A DNA stretch of 64,000 nt from Rhizobium sophoriradicis (GCF_003939025.1 NZ_RQIH01000006.1:1-64000); one strand, 5' to 3'; positions 34,380-44,184 are shown, numbered from the stretch's first letter. Translations and numbers: made by a program. Notes: generated by a model not told the origin, from the sequence alone.

Positions 34380-35248
34380 ATTTTCGCTTTTCCCGCTTTT
34401 GCGTGCTGAAGCTTGCGTCGCCGCTCGGCGATGGCCACCGGCAGCGCCATGGTGAGCGCCATCGAGGCCGAAAGCGAGCGGAAGCCGGCGAAATCGGCCT
34501 CCGCCACCTCGAACCAGTGCGTGGCGCAGGCAGCAAGCGGCGAGAAGGCCGAATCGGTGATGGCGATGATGGGGACGCCGCGGTCGGCAAGCTCCTGGCT
34601 CTGGCTGAGGCTGTCGGCCGCGTAAGGAGAGAAGCTCGCGGCGATTGCCGCATCCTTGGGCGTTGCGAACTGCACCATTTCAGGGTCGACCCCGTTCGGG
34701 GAGGCGACGATCTGGTGGCGGATGTTGAGCTTTGCAAAAGCATAGGTCATATGCGCCGTCAGCGGGTAGGAACGCCGTTTGGCGATCAGATAGATCGTTT
34801 CGGCGGCGGCCAGAATATCCACCGCTTTCGTGAACGTATCGCTCTGCACCGTCGCCGCCAGTCGGTTGACCGACTGGCTTGCCGCGGCGATGAAGCCGGA
34901 CAGCAGATTGGCGTCCTCGTCGTCGCCGCTCGCCTGCTCCAGCGTGACGAGCCGTTCTTCATAACTCAGTGTCCGGTCGCGCAGCCTTTCGCGGAAGATG
35001 CTCTGCAGATCGGAAAAGCCTTCATAGCCCAGATGATGCGCCAGGCGCACTAGCGTCGAGGGCTGGACGTCGGAGGCAGCGGCGATGCTGGCCGTCGTGC
35101 CGAAGGCGATTTCGTCGGGATTGCCGAGCGCGAAGGCGGCGACCTGCGCCAGCCGCTTCGGCATGCTCGCCTTGCGCTCAATGATAGTGCTGCGCAGGCT
35201 TTCGAAATCGCGCGGCACACGCGCCTGCCTCTGGGGGTCATTATCCAT
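34373..35248 (-). CDS. iolR: RpiR/MurR family regulator of inositol catabolism
   Basis: A 291-residue RpiR-type regulator. The N-terminal helix-turn-helix domain (about 15-85: MPKRLAQVAAFALGNPDEIA, VQPSTLVRLAHHLGYEGFSDLQ) is followed by a SIS sugar-phosphate isomerase domain (about 135-270: ETIYLIAKRRSYPLTAHM, GVPIIAITDS) that would bind a phosphorylated inositol intermediate. In S. meliloti the equivalent gene heads iolRCDEB and represses it. Here it is the first gene of the same arrangement. Confidence 0.92.
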   Translation of the reverse strand: MDNDPQRQARVPRDFESLRSTIIERKASMPKRLAQVAAFALGNPDEIAFGTTASIAAASDVQPSTLVRLAHHLGYEGFSDLQSIFRERLRDRTLSYEERLVTLEQASGDDEDANLLSGFIAAASQSVNRLAATVQSDTFTKAVDILAAAETIYLIAKRRSYPLTAHMTYAFAKLNIRHQIVASPNGVDPEMVQFATPKDAAIAASFSPYAADSLSQSQELADRGVPIIAITDSAFSPLAACATHWFEVAEADFAGFRSLSASMALTMALPVAIAERRRKLQHAKAGKAKME

Positions 35249-35454
35249 GCTTGCGGCTCACGGGATGAAACAAATATTCCATATTGTCGAGCATAGACGA
35301 TTTCAAACGACACGCCTAATTGTTTTTAATCGCCTGTAAATCAAGGCTTTTAAACAATTCGGCAGGGAAGGGATGCGGAAATGCCGGTGAACCCTCTCTT
35401 GTCAAAATGATCCAAATATTCCAAAAATCGCGCGCAGTCCTGGAGGAGACGGAA
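35249..35454. promoter_or_regulatory. Divergent iolR / dehydrogenase control region
   Basis: A 206-bp AT-rich gap holding two copies of AAATATTCC (35272-35280 and 35414-35422), each half of an imperfect palindrome. One lies 24 bp from the iolR start and the other in the leader of the dehydrogenase gene. TTCC matches the half-site of the exact IolR-type box near 34366. They are plausible operators, but the full GGAA-N6-TTCC is not present here. Confidence 0.4.
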
Positions 35455-36576
35455 ATGAAGCCACTTGGCATCGGTTTGATCGGCACGGGTTATATGGGCA
35501 AGTGCCACGCGCTGGCCTGGAATGCGGTGAAGACCGTGTTCGGCGATGTCGAGCGTCCGCGGCTCGTGCATCTGGCTGAAGCCAATGCCGGGCTTGCGGA
35601 GGCGCGCGCCTCCGAATTCGGCTTCGAGAAGTCAACCGCAGACTGGCGGGCGCTGATCGCCGATCCAGAGGTGGACGTCGTTTCCGTCACCACTCCCAAT
35701 CAGTTCCACGCCGAGATGGCGATTGCAGCCCTCGAAGCCGGCAAGCATGTCTGGTGCGAAAAGCCGATGGCGCCGGCCTATGCCGATGCCGAGCGGATGC
35801 TGGAAACGGCGGAGCGCTCCGGCAAGGTTGCCGTCCTTGGCTATAATTATATCCAGAACCCGGTCATGCAGCACATCAGGACGCTCCTGGGCGAGGGCGC
35901 CATCGGTACGGTCAATCATGTCCGCGTCGAAATGGATGAGGATTTCATGGCCGATCCCGACGTCTTCTTTTATTGGAAGAGCGAGCTTGCCGCAGGTTAC
36001 GGCGCGCTTGACGATTTCGCCGTGCACCCGCTGTCGCTGCTCTGGTATCTTTTCGGCCACGTCGAGGCCGTTATTACAGACATGGTGAAGCCCTATGCCG
36101 ACCGCCCGCTCAGCGCAGGCGGGCGCCGTGCCGTCGAAAATCACGACGCTGCCAACGTGCTGATGCGGCTTGGCGGCGGCATCTCTGCCGTGTTGATGGC
36201 CAATCGCGCCGCCTGGGGACGCAAGGGCCGCATCGCTCTGCAGATTTACGGCTCGAAAGGCGCGATCCTCTACGATCAGGAACGGATGAACGAATTCGAG
36301 CTCTATCAGGCCGATGGCCGCGGCTCCGAACAGGGTTTTCGCAAGATACTGGCGGCACCCGCCCATCGGCCGTATGATCGCTTCATTCCGGCGCCTGGCC
36401 ATGGCCTCGGCTTCAATGATCTCAAGATCATCGAATGCCGCGAGCTGATCCGGGCGATCTCGGGCGAACCGTCGTCGATCGTGACATTTAAAGACGGTCT
36501 CAGGATAGAGAAGTCGGTGCATGCCATGGCACAATCCTTCCACGAGCGTCGCTGGATCGAGATCGGCCGAATGTAA
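35455..36576 (+). CDS. Gfo/Idh/MocA family dehydrogenase, inositol-linked
   Basis: A 373-residue NAD(P)-dependent oxidoreductase. The Rossmann N-terminus has GLIGTGYMGKCHALAW, then NQFHAEMAIAALEAGKHVWCEKPMA with the catalytic EKP motif, and a C-terminal beta-sheet domain with DDFAVHPLSLLWYLFG. It is probably an inositol or inosose isomer dehydrogenase (IolX/IolW or IolY type), judged by its divergent position next to iolR; the exact substrate is open. GGAGGAGACGGAA precedes the ATG; the frame continues upstream with no ribosome site. Confidence 0.9.
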   Translation: MKPLGIGLIGTGYMGKCHALAWNAVKTVFGDVERPRLVHLAEANAGLAEARASEFGFEKSTADWRALIADPEVDVVSVTTPNQFHAEMAIAALEAGKHVWCEKPMAPAYADAERMLETAERSGKVAVLGYNYIQNPVMQHIRTLLGEGAIGTVNHVRVEMDEDFMADPDVFFYWKSELAAGYGALDDFAVHPLSLLWYLFGHVEAVITDMVKPYADRPLSAGGRRAVENHDAANVLMRLGGGISAVLMANRAAWGRKGRIALQIYGSKGAILYDQERMNEFELYQADGRGSEQGFRKILAAPAHRPYDRFIPAPGHGLGFNDLKIIECRELIRAISGEPSSIVTFKDGLRIEKSVHAMAQSFHERRWIEIGRM

Positions 36577-36656
36577 GAGGCCGCTTCCGTTGACGGCGCA
36601 TAGGGCAGGGGATAGGCCTTGGCGAGAGTGTCGAGCCTAGTTTCAGGAGTGAGATC

Positions 36657-37874
36657 GTGACGGACAGATTGGTGATCATCGGCGCTGGACAAGCAGGTTT
36701 TGCCCTGGCGGCCAAGTTGCGCGCTTTGAAGGATCCGCGCCCGATCACTCTCATCGGCGCCGAGGATGTAGCTCCCTATCAGCGCCCGCCGCTTTCGAAG
36801 AAATATCTGCTGGGGGAAATGAGCTTCGACCGCCTGCTGTTTCGCGACCAGCACTGGTATGCCGACAATGACGTCGACCTTCGCCTTTCCACCTGGGTCG
36901 AGGAGATCAAGCCGGACAGCAAGCAGGTGCTGCTGCAGGACGGCTCTATTCTCGACTACGGCACGCTGGCGCTGACCACCGGCTCGACGCCGCGCCGGCT
37001 GCCCGCGGCAATCGGCGGCGATCTCGAAGGCGTCTATGTCGCCCGCGACAAGCGCGACGCCGACCTGCTCGCCGACGAGATGCGGCCCGGCCGTCGCGTC
37101 CTCATCATCGGCGGCGGTTATATCGGCCTGGAGGCGGCAGCCGTTGCCCGCCATCTCGGCCTCGAGGTCACCGTTATCGAGATGGCCGACCGCATTCTGC
37201 AGCGCGTTGCGGCGAAGGAGACGGCCGACATCATGCGCGCGATTCATGAGGGTCACGACGTGGTGATTCGCGAGAAGACCGGGCTCAAGCATCTGATCGG
37301 CAAGGATGGCCGTGTTTCCGGCGCCGCGCTTTCCGACGGCTCGGTCATCGACGTCGATTTCGTCGTGGTCGGGATCGGCGTCGTGCCGAACGATCAGCTT
37401 GCCAAGGAAGCCGGGCTCGAAGTCGCCAACGGCATCATCGTCGATGACTTCGCCCGCACCTCCGATTCGGCGATTTTTGCGGCTGGCGATTGCGCGGCCC
37501 TTCCCTGGCAGGCCGGCCGCATCCGGCTCGAATCGGTGCAGAATGCCGTCGACCAGGCCGAAGCGGCGGCAGCCGTCATCGCCGGCGGCAGCGAGCCCTA
37601 TGATCCGAAACCGTGGTTCTGGTCCGACCAATATGACGTCAAACTGCAGATCGCCGGCTTCAATCTCGGTTATGACGATACGTTGCTGCGCCCCGGCGCC
37701 CGCGAGGGCGCCCATTCGGTCTGGTATTTCAGGGAAGGCCGGCTGATTGCCGTCGACGCGATCAACGACGCGAAAGCCTATGTGACCGGCAAGAAGCTGC
37801 TGGAATCCGGAACCAACCCCGACCGATCGATTCTCGCCGACCCCTCCGCCGATCTCAAGAGCCTGCTTGGCTGA
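36657..37874 (+). CDS. FAD-dependent ferredoxin/rubredoxin reductase-like protein
   Basis: A 405-residue flavoprotein of the ferredoxin-NAD(P)H reductase type. It has an N-terminal FAD dinucleotide fold (LVIIGAGQAGFALAAKLR), the PYQRPPLSKKYLLG motif, a second NAD fold (VLIIGGGYIGLEAAAVAR), the FAD motif IFAAGDCAALP and a reductase C-terminal domain. It resembles rhodocoxin or putidaredoxin reductases that serve oxygenases. GTG is the probable start after AGGAGTGAGATC. No oxygenase or ferredoxin gene is adjacent, so the electron acceptor is unknown. Confidence 0.92.
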   Translation: MTDRLVIIGAGQAGFALAAKLRALKDPRPITLIGAEDVAPYQRPPLSKKYLLGEMSFDRLLFRDQHWYADNDVDLRLSTWVEEIKPDSKQVLLQDGSILDYGTLALTTGSTPRRLPAAIGGDLEGVYVARDKRDADLLADEMRPGRRVLIIGGGYIGLEAAAVARHLGLEVTVIEMADRILQRVAAKETADIMRAIHEGHDVVIREKTGLKHLIGKDGRVSGAALSDGSVIDVDFVVVGIGVVPNDQLAKEAGLEVANGIIVDDFARTSDSAIFAAGDCAALPWQAGRIRLESVQNAVDQAEAAAAVIAGGSEPYDPKPWFWSDQYDVKLQIAGFNLGYDDTLLRPGAREGAHSVWYFREGRLIAVDAINDAKAYVTGKKLLESGTNPDRSILADPSADLKSLLG

Positions 37875-38170
37875 GCTGGTATCCGCTTATCGCCTATTCC
37901 CTGCAGCGGCACGAATGCGGTCGCGCGGCCGCTATGCGTTTCGCGATTGCGCATAAGAGGAGAGACGAGAAACGGCGGTGCTCTCCTTGAGCGCTTGGCG
38001 GTAGAGCCTCTCTCCTATTGAAGAGAGGCGCGATCGAATCATGCCGATCATGGGCGGGCAGCAACGCGCCTTTGCCCGACCCGATGGAAATGCCGGCCGC
38101 TGCATTTCTTCTGATGAAAACTCAAAAAGCCCTTGCATTCACAGACCGGTCACCATAGTTAGGCCGCACC
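37875..38170. other. Intergenic region upstream of tRNA-Ser
   Basis: About 296 bp with no supportable gene. A perfect hairpin GCCTCTCT-CCTATTGA-AGAGAGGC lies near 38007-38030, and a CTTGCA -35-like box with a CATAGT -10-like box (about 38132-38160) is the probable tRNA promoter. Confidence 0.45.
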
Positions 38171-38261
38171 GGAGAGGTGGCCGAGTGGTCGAAGGCGCTC
38201 CCCTGCTAAGGGAGTATACGTCAAAAGCGTATCGTGGGTTCGAATCCCATCTTCTCCGCCA
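38171..38261 (+). tRNA. tRNA-Ser (anticodon GCU)
   Basis: A class II tRNA of 91 nt including an encoded CCA end. The acceptor stem GGAGAGG pairs with CTTCTCC (two G-U pairs); the D-arm is CCGAGTGGTCGAAGG; the anticodon arm CTCCCCTGCTAAGGGAG places GCT at 38205-38207; the long variable arm (TATACGTCAAAAGCGTA) is typical of serine; the T-arm is GTGGGTTCGAATCCCAT. It reads AGC/AGU codons. No integrase or attachment duplication was found beside it. Confidence 0.97.
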
Positions 38262-38829
38262 TTTCGATTTCCGCAGCGCATGTCGTGTCTTAACCCTTCG
38301 GTGGGAATCGTGGTCGCCTGATTGGCGATGTCTCGCAGTCGCGCGGCGGAGAAATCTCTTCCCTTCGAAGAGAGAATCGTTGGCGGGGAATCACTTCCCG
38401 CGTTCCTGTCTCGGCGACCTGCGAAAGCGGATCGGTGACCGGCCGGTTACGCTTCCAGCGATCCGGATGTCTCCCGCAATGATCAGATTTTGTCAGAAAA
38501 ACGTCACGAATGTGTCGGAAGGCGCATGTCCAGCCCTTTTGTCGATCTCTACTAAGCACCCGCAAAATAAGACTTTTCTTAACAAAGCATAAAGGAAATC
38601 GAGGCCGGGTGCCCGACTTGTGTCCTTTCAGCAACAGAATGCGGGGAAGGCTCCCCCAAACCCCTCTTTGGAGTAAGTTGGTGATTGCGTGACGGCCGCC
38701 GTCTTGTATTTTCACCCTCGGAAGCAAGGGCGACGGATCGTCCACTTCTTGAAACACGGGGATGGGGCAGGGAACGCTGCTCAGCGAAAGATCCCAAACC
38801 CGATCGAAACTTTGAATTGGAGGTCATTT
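38262..38829 (+). promoter_or_regulatory. Long region upstream of the porin gene
   Basis: About 568 bp with no supportable gene. It probably holds the porin promoter and an extended leader. The AT-rich zone around 38545-38600 (AAAATAAGACTTTTCTTAAC) is the best promoter candidate, which would give a leader of roughly 230 nt. The ribosome site TTGGAGG lies directly before the porin ATG. A long leader suggests post-transcriptional control such as small-RNA targeting, but nothing specific is visible. Confidence 0.45.
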
Positions 38830-39852
38830 ATGAACATCAAGAGCCTTCTTCTCGGCTCCGCTGCTGCTCTCGCAGTAGTTTCCGGTGCTCAGGCTGCTGA
38901 CGCTATCGTTGCTGCCGAGCCGGAACCGGTTGAATACGTTCGCGTCTGCGACGCTTACGGCACCGGCTACTTCTACATCCCCGGCACCGAAACCTGCCTC
39001 AAGATCAACGGTTACATCCGTTTCCAGGTTGACGTTGGTGATCAGCCGCTCAACGGTTCGGACAGCAACGACTCGGACTGGGATGCTCGTACGCGCGGCC
39101 AGGTTCAGTTCACGGCCAAGAGCGACACCGAATATGGTCCGCTGACCGGCGTTATCGTCATGCAGTTCAATGCTGACAACGCTTCGGATCAGAGCGCCAA
39201 GCTCGACTCCGCTTACCTCGACATCGCCGGCTTCCGCGCTGGTCTGTTCTACAGCTGGTGGGACGACGGCCTCTCGGGCGAAACCGACGATATCGGCTCG
39301 CCGGTCACGCTGCATAACTCCATCCGTTATCAGTACGAAACCGACGCCTTCTACGCTGGCATCAGCGTCGACGAACTCGAAGACGGGTTCTACAAGTCTG
39401 ACGAAGAGCCGAACAACGTCGGCGTAGCCGTCGGTCTCGGCGGCAAGGCTGGTGCGTTCAGCTACCAGATCACTGCCGGCTATGACGTCGACAACGAAGA
39501 AGGCGCTGTCCGTGCAATGGGTACGGTTGACATCGGTCCCGGTACGCTCGGCCTCGCTGCCGTATACGCTTCCGGCCCGAGCTCCTACTACACCAAGGCT
39601 GAATGGGCTATCGCTGCCGAATACGCTATCAAGGCAACCGACAAGCTCAAGATCACTCCTGGCGTCCAGTACTACAGCAACTACTACGTTGCTGGCGACG
39701 ACTTCAGCGATGACGACGCTTGGAAGGTTGGTCTGACGGTTGATTACCAGATCGTCGACAACTTCTACGCCAAGGCTTCGGTTCAGTACCTCGATCCGGA
39801 AAACGACGACGACGCGACGGCTGGCTACTTCCGCCTGCAGCGCTCGTTCTAA
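38830..39852 (+). CDS. ropA: Outer-membrane porin (RopA type)
   Basis: A 340-residue porin of the alphaproteobacterial Porin_2/Omp2b family. The signal peptide MNIKSLLLGSAAALAVVSG ends at AQA; the mature protein begins ADAIVAAEPEPVEYVRVCDA and has the typical YFYIPGTETCLKINGYIRFQ with two cysteines. Alternating beta-strands follow, and the last residue is the Phe of LQRSF, the BAM recognition end. Codon use is strongly biased to CTC/GGC/GCT, unlike its neighbours, as expected of a very highly expressed gene. It is monocistronic, with a strong terminator. Confidence 0.95.
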   Translation: MNIKSLLLGSAAALAVVSGAQAADAIVAAEPEPVEYVRVCDAYGTGYFYIPGTETCLKINGYIRFQVDVGDQPLNGSDSNDSDWDARTRGQVQFTAKSDTEYGPLTGVIVMQFNADNASDQSAKLDSAYLDIAGFRAGLFYSWWDDGLSGETDDIGSPVTLHNSIRYQYETDAFYAGISVDELEDGFYKSDEEPNNVGVAVGLGGKAGAFSYQITAGYDVDNEEGAVRAMGTVDIGPGTLGLAAVYASGPSSYYTKAEWAIAAEYAIKATDKLKITPGVQYYSNYYVAGDDFSDDDAWKVGLTVDYQIVDNFYAKASVQYLDPENDDDATAGYFRLQRSF

Positions 39853-39877
39853 TCTGATGTGACTTCGGTCAATCAGG

Positions 39878-39906
39878 AAAGCCCGGCTCTCGAGCCGGGC
39901 TTTTTG
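39878..39906 (+). terminator. Intrinsic terminator of the porin gene
   Basis: AGCCCGGCT-CTCG-AGCCGGGCT hairpin directly followed by TTTTTG, 27 bp after the stop codon. Confidence 0.95.
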
Positions 39907-40048
39907 TGTTTGTACGAATGGCGTGGAGGCGGCTGGCGCATCGGCCCGAAAAGCGGAGCCCGTTTCGGAAAGCACATCGGCTTGCAAGCTTGTGGCTCCC
40001 TTGCGCATCTCTAGAGGTGTGCGGCTGTAGCTGAGAGGTCTCCATCAG

Positions 40049-40945
40049 CTATCGGCAGCTGGCGAGGAACGCTCCAATTGCAGCAGGGATATTCCCAAGA
40101 TGGAGCAGGGGCGCGTGTCCTTGTCCCTGAGCAGCATGCAGGATCAGGCTCGGATGCCGGCGGACCATTTCCTCGACCGTCTCCTTTGAGATCAGAGCGG
40201 TATTTTCGCCGCGGATCAGCATCAGCGGAAAACGGCTCAGGCTTTCGAATTGCTCCCAGAGCTCGGGGGGCGGCTGGCTGAAATCTACCGATCGCAGCGC
40301 CTCTGCGATCGCCGGATCGAAGTCGGCGACCGGTCTTCCGCCGATGTCGCGATAAAGCGCAAGCGCCATCTCGCGCCAGTCTTCCCCTGCAAGCGCGGTA
40401 AACGAGGCACCGTGATTCTCCTGCAGTATATCGGCCGCCTCTCTCCAGTCGGCCGGCTTCCTGCCGCTGTTCAAATAGTCGCGAATGAGTAGCAGCCCTC
40501 CGGCCTCGATAGCAGGGCCGATGTCGTTCAGGATCACGGCGTCGAGAAGATCCGGCCGTGTCGCCGCGATCAGATGCAGGATCAGTCCGCCACGTGATGT
40601 GCCGATGAAAATCGCCCGCTCGATGCCGAATGCCGCGCAGGCGGCAATAATGTCGCCGGCTTCGACGGCGATATTGTAATTGGCCTTGTTCTCATCCCAT
40701 GCGGAGTTTCCGCGCCCGCGTGAATCGAGCGCGATCACCCGGCGTGGGCCTGTCTCGTCGCGGCAGAGACGCAGCGCAAGCGGGTGAAAATCGCGGCTAT
40801 TGCGGGTCAGGCCGGGCAGGCAGATCACCGGCAGCCGTTCGGCGGCGGCCGGCCCCTCGGGCCGGTAGTCGCGGGCATAAAGCGTCAGCCCATCGGCAGA
40901 AGAATAATATCGTTCCTGGAAACCGCCTGCATCCATGTTCGCCAC
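40049..40945 (-). CDS. Alpha/beta hydrolase
   Basis: A 298-residue alpha/beta hydrolase. The oxyanion region VICLPGLTRNSRDF and VIALDSRGRGNSAW precede the nucleophile elbow GTSRGGLI (Ser), and the catalytic His is in QGQGHAPLLH near the end. It resembles soluble esterase or lactonase-type enzymes with no signal peptide. The substrate is not predictable. The start is uncertain between GTG at 40945 and ATG at 40936 (MDAGGFQERYY). Confidence 0.9.
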   Translation of the reverse strand: MANMDAGGFQERYYSSADGLTLYARDYRPEGPAAAERLPVICLPGLTRNSRDFHPLALRLCRDETGPRRVIALDSRGRGNSAWDENKANYNIAVEAGDIIAACAAFGIERAIFIGTSRGGLILHLIAATRPDLLDAVILNDIGPAIEAGGLLLIRDYLNSGRKPADWREAADILQENHGASFTALAGEDWREMALALYRDIGGRPVADFDPAIAEALRSVDFSQPPPELWEQFESLSRFPLMLIRGENTALISKETVEEMVRRHPSLILHAAQGQGHAPLLHLGNIPAAIGAFLASCR

Positions 40946-41008
40946 CGCATCTCAAGAACGATCTGAGCTCGAAGATGTAGCCTGCTTTTGAAGCCGCGCC
41001 AAACGGCT

Positions 41009-43084
41009 TCAGGAGGCGCTGCGTCCGCCAATCAGGTCGCGCTCGATATCCGTCGGCTGGCCAAGTCGAGCCTTGTAGACTTCGTAATTCTCCATCACCC
41101 GCTGCACGTAGTTGCGCGTCTCGGGGAAGGGGATGCGCTCGATCCAGTCGACGATCTCGTCGATCGACCTGCCGCGTGGGTCGCCGTAGCGGCCGATCCA
41201 TTCCGGTACCCGCTTCGGCCCGGCATTATAGGCGATGAAGGTGAGGATATAGGAGCCGCCGAAGGCCTCGATCTGCTCGCCGAGATAATGCGCGCCAAGC
41301 GTTGCGTTGTAGCCGGCATCGGCCGTCAGCTTGTCTTTCGAAAAGGTGATGTTGTGGCGCTTGGCCACTGCCTGGGCCGTGCCGGGCAGTAGCTGCAGCA
41401 GACCGCGCGCATTCGCTGCCGAAACGGCGGCGGGGTTGAAGGCGCTTTCCTGCCGGGCGATGGCATAGGCGAGCGCCTTGCCGGAGCCTGATATATTGGC
41501 ATTCGCCGGGATCACGCCGACGGGAAAGGCAAGCGCTGCGACGTCGATGCCGCGGCCATAGGCGATCTTGCCGATCTGCAGCGACAGATGGTGATTGCCC
41601 GATTGCTCGGCCTGTGCGGCGAGGACCGCTAGTTCACCCGGGCTCTGCAGCTGGTCGGCAAGCGCGAGATAGAGACTGTCGGCCCGCCATCCGTGACCTG
41701 CCGCCTCGAGCCGGCTGATCGCCTGCACGGCTTCGCGGGCCTGGAAGCGCTGGCGGTCGGCCGTGCTCGGCGCCGGATAGGTGACATTGAGCGTCTTCCG
41801 TCCCAGCTTTTCTGCCGCGAGCTGGCCGTAGAAGGTGCCGGGAAAATTCGCGGCCTTGCCGTAGAATTCGCCTGAACTGCCGGGGCCGCCGGCCTCGGCT
41901 GCCCGCCCGAGCCAATACCAGGCGCGGGACACCGAGATCGGTCCGTTCGACGTCGCCAGAATCTTGCGGAAATGTCTTTCCGCCGTTGTCGGGTCCTGCA
42001 GGCCGCGAAGCGCATACCATCCGGCATGGAACTCGGCCTCGACGATATCTGTCGGGCTGGTTGCCGCGGAGTTTGCGACGATGCGGTAGGCCGGCTTGAA
42101 TTGTCCCTGATCGACGAGACCGCGGCTGACGATCCGCTGCTCGTTCCACCATTCTGCTGAGTTGACGAGTTCTCCCGGCTCACGCGGCATCTTCTCCAGG
42201 AGCGCCGCCGCTTCCGCATATTTATCCTGCTTGCGCAGATATTCGATCTTCGCAAACAGCAGGCCGGCATCGCCGCGCCATTTCGCCTCGACGCTATTGA
42301 TGAGCGCGCCGGCGTTGGCGGCCTTGGCGTCGACCGCGGCCCAGGCCTTGTAGAGCGACTGCGCCTCGCCCATGTCGCCGAAGCGCTTGGCCTGCGCCAC
42401 CCGGCCGCGATACATCAGGTAGTCCATGCGCGCCTTGTGGTCGGCTGGCGTCAGCAGGGCGGAAAACTCGAGGAGGATCTTGTCTTCGCTCGCTTTGTCG
42501 AGAGCCTCGGTGCGCCACAGCTTGCGGATATATTTTCCTGCCTGCGCCTGCTTGCCTGAGGCAATCAGCGCCCGCCCAAGAATGACGGCGCCCTGCATCG
42601 TCTCCGGCGCGGTATCGCCGAAGGCGGCAAGTACCGCTGGTGGCGCGGGGTTTTCGTCGTAGAGAGCACGTTCGGAATAGGCCCGCAGCCGCGAAAGACC
42701 GGGCCACCCCTTGAGCTCCTGCGCAGCACCGGCGATCTCATAGGAAGGAACCCCCTTCAGCCCCGACACGGCGATCGCCCAGGTGAGGATATGACGGTCG
42801 AGCGTACCCTCCGGCATCCTGTTGCGGATCGACAGAGCCAGTTGCGGATTTTTGGCGGTAAGCGCGTCGAGGCCGGTTTTCAGATCACTGGCGACAGGTG
42901 CTGCGCCCGGATTGCGCGGGATGGCGCCGGTGGTCAGCGCCTCCGGTATCGATGTCTCGGGAACGAAGCCGATCGGCTTGATGCCGGGCGTCGGAGGGTT
43001 TTCGCCGGCAAGCGGCGACGCAACGCTGCCCCACGCGGCGGCAACGAAGCCGAAGGCGGTCAGAATCAAGACAGCTTTCTTCAT
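41009..43084 (-). CDS. Soluble lytic murein transglycosylase
   Basis: A 691-residue periplasmic Slt70-like enzyme that cleaves peptidoglycan glycan strands. A signal peptide (MKKAVLILTAFGFVAAAW) is followed by a long helical superhelix (about 60-500) and a C-terminal GEWL/SLT domain with catalytic Glu in AIARQESAFNPAAVS, then ANARGLLQLLPGTAQAVA and FIAYNAGPKRVPEWIGRYG. The start MKKAV is chosen because the signal peptide begins there. It is divergent from dapA, whose product supplies the diaminopimelate used in the same wall polymer. Confidence 0.95.
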   Translation of the reverse strand: MKKAVLILTAFGFVAAAWGSVASPLAGENPPTPGIKPIGFVPETSIPEALTTGAIPRNPGAAPVASDLKTGLDALTAKNPQLALSIRNRMPEGTLDRHILTWAIAVSGLKGVPSYEIAGAAQELKGWPGLSRLRAYSERALYDENPAPPAVLAAFGDTAPETMQGAVILGRALIASGKQAQAGKYIRKLWRTEALDKASEDKILLEFSALLTPADHKARMDYLMYRGRVAQAKRFGDMGEAQSLYKAWAAVDAKAANAGALINSVEAKWRGDAGLLFAKIEYLRKQDKYAEAAALLEKMPREPGELVNSAEWWNEQRIVSRGLVDQGQFKPAYRIVANSAATSPTDIVEAEFHAGWYALRGLQDPTTAERHFRKILATSNGPISVSRAWYWLGRAAEAGGPGSSGEFYGKAANFPGTFYGQLAAEKLGRKTLNVTYPAPSTADRQRFQAREAVQAISRLEAAGHGWRADSLYLALADQLQSPGELAVLAAQAEQSGNHHLSLQIGKIAYGRGIDVAALAFPVGVIPANANISGSGKALAYAIARQESAFNPAAVSAANARGLLQLLPGTAQAVAKRHNITFSKDKLTADAGYNATLGAHYLGEQIEAFGGSYILTFIAYNAGPKRVPEWIGRYGDPRGRSIDEIVDWIERIPFPETRNYVQRVMENYEVYKARLGQPTDIERDLIGGRSAS

Positions 43085-43299
43085 CCGGGATCTCGCAACG
43101 AAAACACGCCCTACCCATTTGGCTGGAGGCATCTTAACGAAACCTTACCGTACCAGGTAAAATTCATTCACATCTGCTATCGGAATTTGCCCTAAACCGA
43201 ACTCTACGCGCTTGTCGCGATGATTTCGGCGCTCTATGGTGCGCAACTCTTATTCATGGAATGCGGCCGAAGCAAGGATTTGGTCGTGAGGAGCTTTGC

Positions 43300-44184
43300 A
43301 TGTTCAATGGGTCCATTCCCGCCCTCGTCACCCCCTTCACCGATGCCGGACTGATCGACGAAGACAGCTTCGCCGCCCATGTCGACTGGCAGATCAAGGA
43401 AGGCAGCGGCGGTCTCGTTCCGGTCGGCACGACAGGCGAATCGCCGACGCTGTCGCATGCCGAACACAAGCGGGTCGTGGAACTCTGCATCGAAGTGGCC
43501 GCAAAACGCGTTCCCGTCATGGCCGGCGCCGGTTCGAACAATACGCGTGAGGCGATCGAGCTTGCCCAGCATGCCGAAAAGGTCGGCGCCGATGCGGTGC
43601 TGGTCGTCACGCCCTATTACAACAAGCCGACGCAGAAGGGCTTGATCGCGCATTTTTCCGCGATCGCCGACGCTGTCGCCCTGCCGATCTATATCTACAA
43701 TATCCCGGGCCGCTCGGTGGTCGACATGACGCCGGAAACGATGGGCGCGCTCGTCAAGGCGCACTCGAATATCGTCGGCGTCAAGGATGCGACGGGCAAG
43801 ATCGAGCGTGTCTCCGAGCAGCGCATCACCTGCGGCAAGGATTTCCGGCAATTGTCCGGCGAGGACGCCACGGCGCTCGGCTTCAACGCCCATGGCGGCG
43901 TCGGCTGCATCTCGGTAACGGCCAATGTCGCCCCGCGCCTCTGCGCCGATTTTCAGGCGGCAACGCTGGCTGGCGAATACGCCCGAGCGCTGGAATATCA
44001 GGACCGGCTGATGCCGCTGCACAAGGCGATCTTCCTTGAACCCGGTCTCTGCGGCGCCAAATACGGCCTCTCCAAGCTCGGCCGCATGAGCCGCAACGTC
44101 CGCTCGCCGCTGCTGTCGACGCTGGAACCGGCAACCGAAGCAGCGATCGATGCCGCCATGCGTCATGCGGGGCTGCTCAACTGA
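43300..44184 (+). CDS. dapA: 4-hydroxy-tetrahydrodipicolinate synthase
   Basis: A 294-residue DapA, the first enzyme of the lysine/diaminopimelate branch, condensing pyruvate with aspartate semialdehyde. Visible active-site elements are [14 protein letters not shown], Tyr133 in YIYNIPGR, and the Schiff-base Lys162 in [24 protein letters not shown] precedes the ATG; an in-frame ATG 39 bp upstream lacks such a site. smpB follows about 95 bp downstream on the same strand, the usual rhizobial order. Confidence 0.97.
   Translation: MFNGSIPALVTPFTDAGLIDEDSFAAHVDWQIKEGSGGLVPVGTTGESPTLSHAEHKRVVELCIEVAAKRVPVMAGAGSNNTREAIELAQHAEKVGADAVLVVTPYYNKPTQKGLIAHFSAIADAVALPIYIYNIPGRSVVDMTPETMGALVKAHSNIVGVKDATGKIERVSEQRITCGKDFRQLSGEDATALGFNAHGGVGCISVTANVAPRLCADFQAATLAGEYARALEYQDRLMPLHKAIFLEPGLCGAKYGLSKLGRMSRNVRSPLLSTLEPATEAAIDAAMRHAGLLN

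Noticed and set aside
38171..38261. tRNA-Ser as an integration site of a genomic island
   Set aside because: No integrase, no duplicated tRNA 3' end and no compositional break on either side were found.
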